From NCBI RefSeq assembly GCF_004801315.1, contig NZ_SSNW01000005.1, positions 62,001-126,000 of the forward strand: a DNA stretch of 64,000 nt. The letters are read 5' to 3'. Each line of letters starts with the position of its first letter. Position 1 is the stretch's first letter. The notes below the pieces were generated by a model. It searched no databases and was not told the DNA's origin. It worked only from the letters and a program-made list of their open reading frames with translations. Shown piece after piece: positions 1 through 11,289 of this stretch. This stretch comes from Deinococcus sp. Arct2-2. Lineage in GTDB: Bacteria > Deinococcota > Deinococci > Deinococcales > Deinococcaceae. A program made the translations under genes and the position numbers.

Positions 1-2447
<2,447 letters not shown>

Positions 2448-2618
2448 GGTTAATCCTCCAGTGAGGGGAAGCACAGTCAGGGCACCTGCTCAGGCCCGAA
2501 TCAATTGTGTTGTGAGGGGTGAAATGAGCGGTCAAAAAGAGCGCGATGGGGCGGAAGAGGGGTGGCGAGAGGGTAGGCGGCGGCAGTGCTGAAGGTGGCC
2601 CTGCTAGAGGTGGCATGG

Positions 2619-3164
2619 TCAAGCCTTCCAGTCGTGGCCGTAGCGTTTGAGTACGGCCCGTTCTAGGGTGCGGGCCATGCGGGTATGTGGCAAAGAGTTT
2701 CCGGCCAACGGGTGAACCAAAATGGTGTGCATCCCGTTCAGGTTGCCGCCCAGCACATCGGTAAACAGTTGGTCGCCCACCATGCCCACCTGATGCGCGG
2801 GGAGCTGCATTTGTGCCAGCGCCACCCGGTAGGCGCGGGGGTGAGGTTTTCCGGCCATGCCGACGCCCTCCGCGCCCTCGAACCCCAGCTTGTCCATCCA
2901 AAAGCGGGCGCGTTTTCCGGTGGCGTTGCTGAGCATGTACAGCCGAATGCCGCTGCGCCGCAAATTGGCCGCCCAGAGCATCACGTCGGCGCGTTCTTCG
3001 TAGCTGCCGTAGGGAATCATGGTGTTGTCTAAGTCCAGCAGCAGGCCGTGTAGACCGCGTTCGGCCAAAAATTCGGGGGTGATGTCGTGGATGTGCGGCA
3101 ACACGTCGCGGGGTTTAAGCAAGCTGCGGCGTAGGAACGGGGGGCGGGCAGATGAGTTGCTCAT
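2619..3164 (-). CDS. YqeG-family HAD IIIA-type phosphatase
   Basis: A 181-residue cytoplasmic HAD-superfamily protein. Motif I is LLLDLDNTM (nucleophile Asp and Asp+2), followed by LSNATG (motif II) and the acidic motif VGDQLFTDV (motif III/IV), which is the order of the YqeG/GEP4 family of phosphatases. The physiological substrate is not evident. The start MSNSS overlaps the last bases of pgeF (ATGA, 3161-3164), so the two genes are translationally coupled. A longer frame reaches 3293 but lies inside pgeF. Confidence 0.85.
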   Translation of the reverse strand: MSNSSARPPFLRRSLLKPRDVLPHIHDITPEFLAERGLHGLLLDLDNTMIPYGSYEERADVMLWAANLRRSGIRLYMLSNATGKRARFWMDKLGFEGAEGVGMAGKPHPRAYRVALAQMQLPAHQVGMVGDQLFTDVLGGNLNGMHTILVHPLAGNSLPHTRMARTLERAVLKRYGHDWKA

Positions 3165-3943
3165 GCGTTCTGTCCTGTGTTGGCCCCTGCGCGATGCGGC
3201 AGACCGATCACGGCCCACGTGCGCCCAGTGCGGCCCGAATCGCGGCGGTAAGAATAGAAATCGTCTTCGGTGCTGCACCGCCCGCTGACCCAAATGTGTT
3301 CGGGGAGAAGGCCCGCTGCCAGCAGTCCGGCGTGGTTGGCCCCGGCCAAATCAAGGTGTTCGCCGCCGTCTACCGCAATCACCGCGTCTGCCATGCCCGC
3401 TGCCCGAAATTGCTCGGCCACATCACTGCTGACCGCGTACCGTGCGCCGCAGATGCCGGGGCCAACCGCAGCGCGAATGTTGCCCAGAGTCGCGCCCAGT
3501 CGGGTCATGGCCTCTACGGTTCGCGCCCCGATTCCGCCCAAAGTTCCCTTCCAGCCCGCGTGCGCCGCGCCGACTATTCCGGCGTCTTCATCGGCCAGCA
3601 AGAGGGGATAGCAATCTGCCGTGCCAATCGCCAGCAGAAGCCCCGGCGTGCAGGACACCAACGCATCGGCAGTCTGCACGCCTGCACTGCGGGCTTCCAG
3701 CACGTCTACCCCGTGAATCTGGTTCAGGCGGGCCACTTGCGCGGCTTCAAATCCTAGCGCCTCGGCTACGCGGCGGCGGTTCTCGGCCACATCTGCCGGG
3801 TTGTCCTCGCGGTCATCCAGATTCAGGCCCGCGCTACCGGGTGCCCCGAACACGCCCAGCGATACGCCCCCGCGCCGCGTGGTAAACGCGTGTGGAACGC
3901 CCAGCACCGGAGAACGCAGCAACATCAGATCCCTAGTATTCAT
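3161..3943 (-). CDS. pgeF: Peptidoglycan editing factor PgeF / multicopper-like polyphenol oxidase (YfiH family)
   Basis: A 260-residue laccase-domain (DUF152/YfiH) protein. The conserved metal/catalytic residues are visible as NQIHG (His), GTADCYP (Cys) and HAGWKG (His). E. coli YfiH/PgeF removes misincorporated residues from peptidoglycan precursors, and other members act on purine nucleosides. I place the start at ATG 3943 because GAGG lies five bases upstream; a GTG two codons earlier is possible. It is the first gene of a two-gene unit with the HAD phosphatase. Confidence 0.88.
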   Translation of the reverse strand: MNTRDLMLLRSPVLGVPHAFTTRRGGVSLGVFGAPGSAGLNLDDREDNPADVAENRRRVAEALGFEAAQVARLNQIHGVDVLEARSAGVQTADALVSCTPGLLLAIGTADCYPLLLADEDAGIVGAAHAGWKGTLGGIGARTVEAMTRLGATLGNIRAAVGPGICGARYAVSSDVAEQFRAAGMADAVIAVDGGEHLDLAGANHAGLLAAGLLPEHIWVSGRCSTEDDFYSYRRDSGRTGRTWAVIGLPHRAGANTGQNA

Positions 3944-4090
3944 GACCACCTCTCACGGAATTCTGACGGGTTTACCCCCAATGGGGGTGAAGGGCACAGA
4001 GAGAGGAGTATGGATCGTAGAAGAAGACGGAACTCACGGCTGCTGCATAGCTGGGGATCATCGAATGGTTACCAAATCGGGCAAGTGTCC

Positions 4091-4211
4091 GGAGTTGACG
4101 ATTTCGGGTGAACCCCCCAGTCTGCTCCGCAGCCAGACCCCCTTAGAGGGGAGCGCACAAGCTTTTGTCCTCACCTTTAAGGGGGGGCATTGCGAAAGCA
4201 ACGGGGGGGTT
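4091..4211. repeat. Family A intergenic palindromic repeat, copy 1
   Basis: About 120 bp beginning GGAGTTGACGATT, then AACCCCCCAGTCTGC, GGGGAGCGCA, AAGGGGGGGC and ending in ACGGGGGGGTT. The two ends are complementary (AACCCCCC / GGGGGGTT) and the inner C and G tracts also pair, so the whole unit can fold. Near-identical units occur at 26584-26700, 43730-43847 and 46306-46426. It fills the gap between the pgeF promoter and the 3' end of the MocR gene. It contains no credible gene. Confidence 0.85.
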
Positions 4212-4244
4212 GTTTTGCCAACGCCCACTCACCACTTCCCGCTT

Positions 4245-5720
4245 CTAAGCCAACCGCGCCGCGCCTCCCCGCGCCCTATACGCCTGCCACGCCTGCGCCA
4301 GCCGCCGCACCGCTTCCGGCAGATGTTCGGTGGGCAGGGTAAAGGGAATCCGCAAAAAGCTGTCGGGCAGGGGTTCCACGCCCATAGACGCGCCCGGAAA
4401 CAGGCGCACGCCGTAGCTGTGGGCAAACAGCGTAAAGGCGGTGACATGCGGCGTGGGCAGTTCTACCCACAGGAATTGGCCGCCTGCGGGAACCGTGAAG
4501 CTCCAATCGGGCAAGTGTTCGCGCAAGAGGCGCACCAGCAGGTCACGGGCGGGAGTCACGCTGCTGCTGCGAGCCTGGCGCAGCCCCGGCAAATCGGCCA
4601 GCAGGTTCAGGGCAATGGCCTGAGACGGCGAAGACGACCCGAAGTCGGCCAGCGTTTTGGCCTGCGCCAGTTGCGCCAGCAGGGGCTGGGGCGCACGCAG
4701 CCAGCCTACCCGCAAGCCCGCCCAGTACAGCTTGCTCAACGATCCCACATTGATGATCTGGCCTTCAGGCGCGTAAGCCGACAGGCGCGGCGGCAAGCGG
4801 TCTGTACTGAAGCTCAGATCAATCAGCGTGTCGTCTTCGATGGTGGGCAGGCCCGCATCCATGATCTGCGCGGCCAACCGTTCGCGGGCGTGGGCAGGCA
4901 ATACCGTGCCAGTCGGGTTCTGAAAAGTGGGCGTGAGGAAGGCCAGCCGGGGCGCACCCGTGCGGAGGGCGTCGGCAAAAGCGTCGGCCTGCACGCCATC
5001 GGGCGTCACCGGAACTCCTAAAAGTGTGGCTCCCGTCGCCCTGAACACGTCTATGGCCCCAAAATACGTGGGCGTTTCCAGCAAAGCCACGTCGCCCCGG
5101 CGCAAAAACACACTGGCAATGACCGAAATGGCCTGCTGCGCCCCGCTGGTGATGATGACTTGTTCGGGCGTGGTAGGCAGTCCATTTTGCGTGTATTGGG
5201 CTGCCAAGTGGGCGCGGAGTTCGGGCATGCCCAGCGGGTAATACAGGGAATCGCGGAAGGCGTCGGCGCTGGCGGCGTGCAATTGCTGGCGCAGAGCATC
5301 GGTGAGGCTGGGTACGGCAATGGTCAGGTCTAGCTCGGCGGGCATGCTCTGGACAGAGCCGGTGGGAGGCTGGGACTTTGGGAGTTGAGACTGCGGCACC
5401 GGACTTCTCAGCGTCAGCACTTCGGCGCGGCGCGGCGCGGTGGCGGCCACATGGGTTCCGCTGCCCTGCCGCCGCGTGACCCAGCCCTCTTCTTCCAGCG
5501 TTTCTATAGCCGTAACCACCGTGCTTCTGCTGACCAACAAGAGTTCGGCCAGCGTGCGTTCGGCGGGCAAGGCGTCGCCGGGGCCGAGGTGGCCCGCGTG
5601 AATACAGGCCCGTAGCGCAGCCGTGAGTCGCGTGTGCAAAGGCCCCGGCCCAGTGCGCCAGTGGGCCAGTAGGGTCGCCCATTGAGGTCGATCAGAGGCA
5701 GAGCGAACGGCAGGCGGCAT
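4245..5720 (-). CDS. MocR/PdxR-type transcriptional regulator (GntR HTH + aminotransferase domain)
   Basis: A 491-residue regulator. Residues about 28-95 form a GntR winged helix (LPAERTLAELLLVSRSTVV), and residues about 130-485 form a fold-type I aminotransferase domain with TSGAQQAI, PTYFGA, FQNPTG and the pyridoxal-phosphate lysine in GSLSKLYWAGLR. MocR proteins use PLP or an amino acid as effector. The gene is divergent from a BenE-type transporter, its likely target. A -10 TAAACT (5727-5732) sits six bases before the ATG, so the mRNA is probably leaderless, and AGTCCAATT repeats just upstream are candidate operators. The effector is unknown. Confidence 0.9.
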   Translation of the reverse strand: MPPAVRSASDRPQWATLLAHWRTGPGPLHTRLTAALRACIHAGHLGPGDALPAERTLAELLLVSRSTVVTAIETLEEEGWVTRRQGSGTHVAATAPRRAEVLTLRSPVPQSQLPKSQPPTGSVQSMPAELDLTIAVPSLTDALRQQLHAASADAFRDSLYYPLGMPELRAHLAAQYTQNGLPTTPEQVIITSGAQQAISVIASVFLRRGDVALLETPTYFGAIDVFRATGATLLGVPVTPDGVQADAFADALRTGAPRLAFLTPTFQNPTGTVLPAHARERLAAQIMDAGLPTIEDDTLIDLSFSTDRLPPRLSAYAPEGQIINVGSLSKLYWAGLRVGWLRAPQPLLAQLAQAKTLADFGSSSPSQAIALNLLADLPGLRQARSSSVTPARDLLVRLLREHLPDWSFTVPAGGQFLWVELPTPHVTAFTLFAHSYGVRLFPGASMGVEPLPDSFLRIPFTLPTEHLPEAVRRLAQAWQAYRARGGAARLA

Positions 5721-5726
5721 AGAGGG

Positions 5727-5816
5727 AGTTTAGCAGTCCAATTACCCAACTTGTCTAACTGGCCTGCTCATTCCAGTCCAATTGAGGCTGATGTTGCTCT
5801 GTTTCGCAGTCCACTT
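5727..5816. promoter_or_regulatory. Divergent promoter region with three AGTCCA(A/C)TT direct repeats (candidate MocR operator)
   Basis: AGTCCAATT occurs at 5735-5743 and 5775-5783 and AGTCCACTT at 5808-5816, all in the same orientation and 40 and 33 bp apart. The first lies just upstream of the -10 (TAAACT, minus strand) of the MocR gene. MocR regulators such as GabR bind direct repeats about three helical turns apart, so this fits autoregulation plus control of the transporter. Binding is inferred. Confidence 0.6.
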
Positions 5817-5850
5817 GGCTGCCACACTGGGGTCACTTGGAGGCCCGCCT

Positions 5851-7122
5851 ATGCATACCACCCCGATTTCATCCCGTCCCGCCCATCTGCACCCGCTGAG
5901 CTTGCGCCAATTCTGGCAAGATTCCAGCCCGCAAGCCGCCCTGACTGGTCTGATTGCTATCCTGATCGGCTTCGCTGGGCCGACTGTGTTGGTGTACGCC
6001 GTTGCAGACAGCGCCCATCTCGGCCCCGGCACGGTCATGTCTTGGGTGTGGGGATCAACGGTGCTGTGCGGTCTGGTCAGCATTTACCTGAGTCTGCGAA
6101 CTCGCATGCCGATTTTATCCACTTGGTCTACCCCCGGCATCGCGTTTCTGGCGACGGCTTTGCCCGGTGTGCCTTTTCCGCAGGCAGTCGGCGCGTTCCT
6201 GATCTCTGCCGTGTTGGTCATTTTGCTGGGTACGTTCCGCCCGCTCACCCGCCTGATTGAGCGCATTCCCACGCACCTCGCCGCCGTGCTGAACGCCGCG
6301 ATTCTGCTGCCATTCGGCTTCCGGGCGGTGCAGGCCTTCGGCAAAGAACCTGTGCTGGTGGGCTTGATGATCCTCACTTATTTCGCGCTGCGCCACTATT
6401 CGCCGCGCTGGGCGGTGGCGGGCGTGCTGGTGGTGGGTGTGGCGGCCAGTGCGGCGTTAGGGCTACTGCATTCCGCGCCGGTGCATTTGGCCCTGACCGT
6501 GCCGCAAGTGGTGGCCCCCCAGTTTTCTTGGCAAGCCACGCTGAATCTGGCGCTGCCGCTGACCTTGTTGGCCTTCACCGGGCAATTCGTGCCGGGGTTC
6601 GCTACCCTCAAAGTCGCCGGATTTGCCCCCGCCCCCGCGCCGATTATCCGGGCTTGCGGTATGGCGTCGGTGGGCGCGGCGCTGGTGGGCTGCCATAACC
6701 TCACGCTGGCCGCACTGCTCGCCAACATCGTCAGCGGCCCCGAAGCGCACCCTGACCCGGCGCGGCGCTACACGGCGGCGGTGTGGGCGGGCGTGTTTTA
6801 TATCGTGCTGGGGCTGTGTGCCGGGACTTTCCTCAGCTTGTTGGCCCTGCTGCCTACCGAGGCGATTTCGGCACTGGCAGGCTTGGCCCTGCTGGCGGCT
6901 ATCGGCACGTCGCTGCACACCGGACTGCGCGAAGCTCCCGGTACATTGGCCGCCCCCGCCGTGCTGGTCGTCACCCTCAGCGGCGTGTCTTTGCTGGGCA
7001 TCGGCGCGGCGTTTTGGGGCATTGTGGCGGGGCTGGCGCTGCACGCGGTAGAAGCACGGATGGCGCGGGCTAAGGCTGAAACAGTGAACTCAGTCAGCGC
7101 GACTCCAACCGCAGCCAAGTAA
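5851..7122 (+). CDS. benE: BenE-family benzoate/H+ symporter-like membrane transporter
   Basis: A 423-residue inner-membrane protein with about 12 hydrophobic segments, matching the BenE family (benzoate:proton symport), e.g. TWSTPGIAFLA and the GHNL-like VGCHNLTLAALLAN. The ATG at 5851 has GGAGG seven bases upstream (5839-5843); an upstream ATG at 5782 would overlap the operator repeats. The MocR regulator next to it probably controls it. The substrate could be benzoate or another small aromatic or amino-acid-like acid; no catabolic genes adjoin it. Confidence 0.85.
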   Translation: MHTTPISSRPAHLHPLSLRQFWQDSSPQAALTGLIAILIGFAGPTVLVYAVADSAHLGPGTVMSWVWGSTVLCGLVSIYLSLRTRMPILSTWSTPGIAFLATALPGVPFPQAVGAFLISAVLVILLGTFRPLTRLIERIPTHLAAVLNAAILLPFGFRAVQAFGKEPVLVGLMILTYFALRHYSPRWAVAGVLVVGVAASAALGLLHSAPVHLALTVPQVVAPQFSWQATLNLALPLTLLAFTGQFVPGFATLKVAGFAPAPAPIIRACGMASVGAALVGCHNLTLAALLANIVSGPEAHPDPARRYTAAVWAGVFYIVLGLCAGTFLSLLALLPTEAISALAGLALLAAIGTSLHTGLREAPGTLAAPAVLVVTLSGVSLLGIGAAFWGIVAGLALHAVEARMARAKAETVNSVSATPTAAK

Positions 7123-7124
7123 GT

Positions 7125-8084
7125 TCAGGCATAGATCAAGCACCCGCGCTCCTCTAGCTGCCGAAAAACAGCGGGCAGCGCGGTCATGTTATTCCAACGC
7201 AAGTCCAGCTTTGTGAGATTCGGCAAGAAGGCCAAACTGTCTGGAACGGCGGTCAGCGCATTGGCCCGCAAGTCCAGTGAGCGCAACTGCTGAAGCTGGC
7301 CAATAGAGTCCGGTAAATGGCTGAGGTGGTTGAACCGTAAATCCAACTCTGTCAGGGCGGCCAATTCGCCGATGCTGTCAGGCAAAGCATCTATCTGATT
7401 GTTTTGAAGCATGAGCTGTTCCAGTCGAAGACAGCCGCCTAAGCTGGCCGGAAGTGTGGTCAGCGCATTTTTCATGACGTGCAACTCACGCAGGTTCGTT
7501 AATTGGCCCAATTCGTCGGGCAGACTGCTCAAAGCGTTGTTGTAGGCGCGGAATTCCTGCAAGTTTTTAAGTTCGCAGAGCCAGTTCGGAAGTGACGCAA
7601 AAACATTGTCGGTGATATTCAAATAAGTCAAGGCAGACAGGTCGCGCGTGGAATCTGGCAGCGTTGTGAGGCGATTGTTGCTGAGATACAGGAATCTGAG
7701 ATGACTGAGGCTGGAAAACACATCAGGTAATTCGGCCAGTTGATTGTGCCCCAAGTCCAGCATTCTCAGTGCCGTCAAGCGTCCCAAGTCTGCTGAAAGC
7801 CCCGTCAACTGGTTGGCAGACAAATTAAGCGTCGTCAGTTTTGTCCACTCCCAAAGCCAATCGGGGATTTCTGTCAATTGGTTGTTGTAGATGCTGAAGA
7901 CGTGAGCCTTATTGCATCTTCTCAAACTGGGCGGTAAAGAAGTCAGGCTACATCCATCGAGATTGACGTGATCAGTCGTGAACCCAGCGGATTCGTTCAA
8001 GGCGGCCAGTAACTCTTGCCCACGCTCCGAAGGCATGTGCTGGTGGCGGGGTGTACCAAAGCTCGCCACAGGTGTTGAGGACAT
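7125..8084 (-). CDS. Leucine-rich repeat protein
   Basis: A 319-residue protein built from roughly eleven 23-residue leucine-rich repeats (LTxLxLxxNxLxxLPxxLxxL) from about residue 40 to the end. No signal peptide or membrane segment is seen, so it is probably cytoplasmic. LRR proteins of this type mediate protein binding; the partner is not indicated. The repeat runs to the last turn, so there is no enzymatic domain. A -10-like TAGAGT (8090-8095) lies five bases before the ATG. It converges with the transporter gene, only two bases apart. Confidence 0.85.
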   Translation of the reverse strand: MSSTPVASFGTPRHQHMPSERGQELLAALNESAGFTTDHVNLDGCSLTSLPPSLRRCNKAHVFSIYNNQLTEIPDWLWEWTKLTTLNLSANQLTGLSADLGRLTALRMLDLGHNQLAELPDVFSSLSHLRFLYLSNNRLTTLPDSTRDLSALTYLNITDNVFASLPNWLCELKNLQEFRAYNNALSSLPDELGQLTNLRELHVMKNALTTLPASLGGCLRLEQLMLQNNQIDALPDSIGELAALTELDLRFNHLSHLPDSIGQLQQLRSLDLRANALTAVPDSLAFLPNLTKLDLRWNNMTALPAVFRQLEERGCLIYA

Positions 8085-8107
8085 GGCCCACTCTAATCAA
8101 GCTTGTG

Positions 8108-8641
8108 TCAAACGGGAGCTGACCTGACCCAAGCCGCCACCTCCGCCACATCTACAGGCTGGGTTGTATCCACCCGCAACAATGGCGCGGCCAAGTTCAG
8201 CGGTGTATGACACCAATAGTCAGGCACGTTGTAATGATCCAACGACGCATGGTCGATGTGTGGGCGCAGGCCGGACGCCACCCGCGCCGCATGTCGCCGC
8301 GCCAGTTCATCTAGCGGTGCGTGGCAGAAAATCTGTAAGAGCTGCGCCCCATGAGCTTGTGTCACTGTCTGAATGTTCTTTTCACCGAGGCCCCGATGAA
8401 AGTGCGTTTCCAACACCGTATTCACGCCCGCCGCCAGCGTTATACCCGCCACGTGGTACATCAGGCGGAAGCTAAGGGGGCCGGATTGGGCGTTAGGTAA
8501 GTCGGGCAAGCCCTCATGCAAAATGCTTTTGTAATCGTCTTTGGTCACATTGGGCCAGCGCAGGTGGGCGGCCAATTGCGTGCCAAGCTGCGTTTTGCCG
8601 GAAGCAGGTAGGCCAGAAATGACGAGCAGGGTGGGAATCAC
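8108..8641 (-). CDS. AAA/zeta-toxin-like P-loop kinase
   Basis: A 177-residue P-loop protein: Walker A GLPASGKT at residues 9-16 and a region VLETHFHRG resembling the Walker B/substrate strand of small kinases (chloramphenicol phosphotransferase/zeta-like, gluconate-kinase-like). The acceptor substrate is unknown. I chose GTG 8641 because the -10 TACGCT (8648-8653) lies exactly six bases upstream and because the P-loop then starts near residue 9, as in the paralogue at 10764-11285. A TTG at 8662 is the alternative. Confidence 0.75.
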   Translation of the reverse strand: MIPTLLVISGLPASGKTQLGTQLAAHLRWPNVTKDDYKSILHEGLPDLPNAQSGPLSFRLMYHVAGITLAAGVNTVLETHFHRGLGEKNIQTVTQAHGAQLLQIFCHAPLDELARRHAARVASGLRPHIDHASLDHYNVPDYWCHTPLNLAAPLLRVDTTQPVDVAEVAAWVRSAPV

Positions 8642-8681
8642 GGCCTCAGCGTACCGGGGCAAGGTGAGACAGGCTGCCTCC

Positions 8682-10502
8682 CTACTGAATGGTGGTGCGG
8701 AAGCATAGGCTGCCGCTGTCGCCAGAGCGCAGGATGCCCACCCGCAGCACGGCGCTTGCGGTGCTCAGGTCGCCTGCATCATCGGCACTCGCGCTGGTCA
8801 GCAGGCGGGTGGTGTTGGTTCCACCTACGTTGGAGTCCCATTGCAGGCCATTGCCGCCGTACCCAGTGGGCCAAGCCACCGCATTGGCGGGCAACGGGTC
8901 GGTAATCGTAAAATTCGGAGCGTCCAACACGCCCGTTGCGTTCGAGTAGCCGATACAGTATTCAACCACGTCGCCGGGTGCTCCCGTCAGTGTCGTCCCG
9001 TAGGTGGCCGCGAGGTTCAGTGCAGTGGGCAACCCTAGATTTCTGGTCTTTTTGGTCAGGGTCACTGCGGGCGGATTTAGAACTGTTGCGCTGACCAGAG
9101 CGGCGTCGTTGCTGGGGTTGTAGTCGGGAATGCTAGTGGGCGGGAACGCGGTGGCCGTGTTGAGGAATGTTCCGGCAATGTTGGCCTGCACCTGAATCGT
9201 GACCACGCAGGACGCACCGACAGGCAAGGTTGCCGCCGTCATGGTGAGGGTATTGGAGCTACTGCCCGTGCCGAACGAAGCCGCGCAGCCCGTCGCGCCG
9301 CCCGCTGCCGAGGCCGCTGTAACAATGCTGGGCGATGAAAAGCTACTGTTCAGCACGTCTGTCAGGCTGCTGGGCGCAAGAATGGCAATGCTTCCGGCAT
9401 TCCGGAGGGTCAATTCATACTGTACAAAGCGGCTGCGCGGAACGGCAGTCAGGGCGCTACTGGTGAACGGATCGCTGGTGCCTATCCGCTGGGTTTTGAG
9501 AGCTTGAACATCCACGCCTTGCTGATATCCAAAATTTTTGTCGGTGATAAAGGCACCGTTGGCGATGACGACCCCGGTGTACTGCGCCCCCGCTGGACTG
9601 GTGGCCACGTAGGTAGGGCTGATCTTGGGATCGTTGGGCTGTACGCGCACCGTGTAAGTGGCCGCCGGAACATTGATAAAGCTGTAGCCTCCGGTGGAGT
9701 CGGTGACTGCACTGGCCGTCACGACTCCGTCCTTGTTGATCAGTTGCACCGTGACCCCAGACAGGGTAGTGTCGGTGATGGGGGTCAGAGCGTCGTTGCG
9801 GTTCACATCCAAATACACCGTGCCACTGAGGAAGCCGATGTTCAGGCCCGTACACTGCGTAAAACCGAGGTCGTCGATGGCAAGGTCATTGCCGCCGCCG
9901 CCCGGATTGTTATTCCTGAACTTGACTGTCATTTGGGTCGCGGGGCCGCTGTTGATCAGTGCGCCATAAGGCTTCCACCTAGGAGGATTGGACGGCGGAA
10001 TGTCGCCTGTTTGGGCCACCACTTGGTTGGGCAAGGTCACGCCGCCCACAACGCGCTCGACCTCAATTCGAATGTCGGGGGTGATGCCCGAACCCCGCAG
10101 CATATTCATGATCCATATCCCGAATTCGTAGTTGGTGTTCGGCGTGACGTTCAGCGTCTGCTGGTAAAAAACGTCGGCGGTAAAGCTGGCATTGATGACC
10201 ATCATCAGCCCGTTCAGATTGTTGCTGGACGCGCCGCTCGTAGAGCCGCTGTGGTCGGTAAAATTCCACCACGCATTGTCTGTGCGGAATGCAGTGCTGT
10301 TGCTGATGGTGTATTCGCCGTCTTCGGGACTGCCTGCATAGGGTGAGGTTCGAATGGTTTTGTTTATGTATTTCAGGGTAGTCAGACCACTTGCAAGCGG
10401 GCCAGCCCAAGTGGGGTTGGCGGGCGTGCCAGTCAGCGTGCCGAAACTGCCATCATTTTCAAAAAGGTTGGTGGTCAGGGTGCCGCCGAGCGCCGTACAC
10501 AC
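8682..10502 (-). CDS. Secreted SdrD_B/DUF11 surface protein; N-terminus interrupted by in-frame TAG
   Basis: About 606 residues from GTG 10502: an N-terminal lectin/CBM-like region (about 1-220, ending IDDLGFTQC), one SdrD_B/Cna_B-like module (about 225-325, SGTVYLDVNRNDAL...GGYSFINVPA) and two DUF11 modules (about 330-470 and 475-606). Such proteins are extracellular or cell-wall proteins. No LPXTG motif or C-terminal anchor is seen. The open frame continues upstream through a hydrophobic stretch (ICFLLGG) to a TAG at 10560-10562, beyond which, in the same frame, lies ATG 10610 with 16 codons. The GTG start would leave no signal peptide. The gene may be inactivated by a nonsense mutation, or use readthrough. 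Confidence 0.7.
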   Translation of the reverse strand: MCTALGGTLTTNLFENDGSFGTLTGTPANPTWAGPLASGLTTLKYINKTIRTSPYAGSPEDGEYTISNSTAFRTDNAWWNFTDHSGSTSGASSNNLNGLMMVINASFTADVFYQQTLNVTPNTNYEFGIWIMNMLRGSGITPDIRIEVERVVGGVTLPNQVVAQTGDIPPSNPPRWKPYGALINSGPATQMTVKFRNNNPGGGGNDLAIDDLGFTQCTGLNIGFLSGTVYLDVNRNDALTPITDTTLSGVTVQLINKDGVVTASAVTDSTGGYSFINVPAATYTVRVQPNDPKISPTYVATSPAGAQYTGVVIANGAFITDKNFGYQQGVDVQALKTQRIGTSDPFTSSALTAVPRSRFVQYELTLRNAGSIAILAPSSLTDVLNSSFSSPSIVTAASAAGGATGCAASFGTGSSSNTLTMTAATLPVGASCVVTIQVQANIAGTFLNTATAFPPTSIPDYNPSNDAALVSATVLNPPAVTLTKKTRNLGLPTALNLAATYGTTLTGAPGDVVEYCIGYSNATGVLDAPNFTITDPLPANAVAWPTGYGGNGLQWDSNVGGTNTTRLLTSASADDAGDLSTASAVLRVGILRSGDSGSLCFRTTIQ

Positions 10503-10607
10503 GCCTAAAGTAGATGCGGCAAGACCCTTGCCACCTAATAGGAAACAGATGCAAATGAGCTAAAAGGCCCAAGCGCGTCTGACTTCCCCCAGTTGATAAA
10601 TCGGTGA

Positions 10608-10621
10608 CATATTTCACTGTA
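10608..10621 (-). promoter_or_regulatory. -10 element and probable original start codon of the surface-protein gene
   Basis: On the minus strand TACAGT (10616-10621) is followed by five bases and ATG (10608-10610). This is the same leaderless arrangement as many genes here and supports ATG 10610 as the original start, 36 codons upstream of GTG 10502 and separated from it by TAG. The rest of 10503-10763 shows no gene. Confidence 0.45.
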
Positions 10622-10763
10622 GATCATCCGTTGTGTTTATTCTCTTGCATTAATAGCGAACCCCAGTTCAGTTACTTATTTGACTGTAGAGCTACGTTAT
10701 ACAGAAGTAAACTTAGTAGTCAATTATTGGTGTGGTAGACAGTGCAAAGCGATGGTGCTGGAG

Positions 10764-11285
10764 TCAGGAGTGGGCTGCAGTGAGTGCCTTGATCTTTGCC
10801 ATATGTTCAGCCTTACGCCCCTTGGCGGTGTCAATGACTGTCCGGGCCGAAGTCCACGCCGCGTAGTCATGCCGCGCCACCGCTTCCCAAGTTGGCGGCT
10901 TCCAGCGTCCGGCCCAGTTGCCCTCATCGGCCCGCCGTGTTTCTACCCGCCGCCGATGCTCCTGCGCGTCCGAACAGATCACTTCTACGTCTAGGCTTCG
11001 GCTGGAATTGTCCCGCGCCACCGCCTGCCATGCTTCCCGCGTCACAGTCAGGGGATTCACGCAGTCGGCCACTACCGTTTGCCTCAGCCGCAACGCATCG
11101 GCGGCGAGGGCGTAGGCCACCGCGTAGCCTTCTACGCCCACCGAGGGCAGGCCCGCATTCAGTAGCGCCGCTTCTATGGTGTCTAGGCGCAGGTAGACGG
11201 CGTTCAGGTGAGCCGCCAACCCCAGCGCCAGCGTAGATTTGCCGGAACCGGGCAGGCCAGAAAAGACGATCAGCAGAGGGGACAT
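10764..11285 (-). CDS. AAA-family P-loop kinase (paralogue of 8108-8641)
   Basis: A 173-residue protein with Walker A GLPGSGKS at residues 10-17 and VVADCVNPL in the Walker B/substrate region, typical of predicted small-molecule kinases (AAA_33). It is related to, but clearly diverged from, the kinase at 8108-8641. ATG 11285 has -10 TAGATT (11292-11297) six bases upstream, inside the last codons of the membrane-protein gene, so it may have its own leaderless promoter. Substrate unknown. Confidence 0.8.
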   Translation of the reverse strand: MSPLLIVFSGLPGSGKSTLALGLAAHLNAVYLRLDTIEAALLNAGLPSVGVEGYAVAYALAADALRLRQTVVADCVNPLTVTREAWQAVARDNSSRSLDVEVICSDAQEHRRRVETRRADEGNWAGRWKPPTWEAVARHDYAAWTSARTVIDTAKGRKAEHMAKIKALTAAHS

Positions 11286-11289
11286 GGCT

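Noticed and set aside
4091..4211. Family A repeats as ordinary terminators
   Set aside because: They can fold, but they lack a T tract, and the whole ~120-bp sequence is conserved between copies, which terminators do not need.
3890..5021. Plus-strand frames over the family A copy and the MocR gene
   Set aside because: They run through a repeat and then antisense to the regulator; no start signal or domain.
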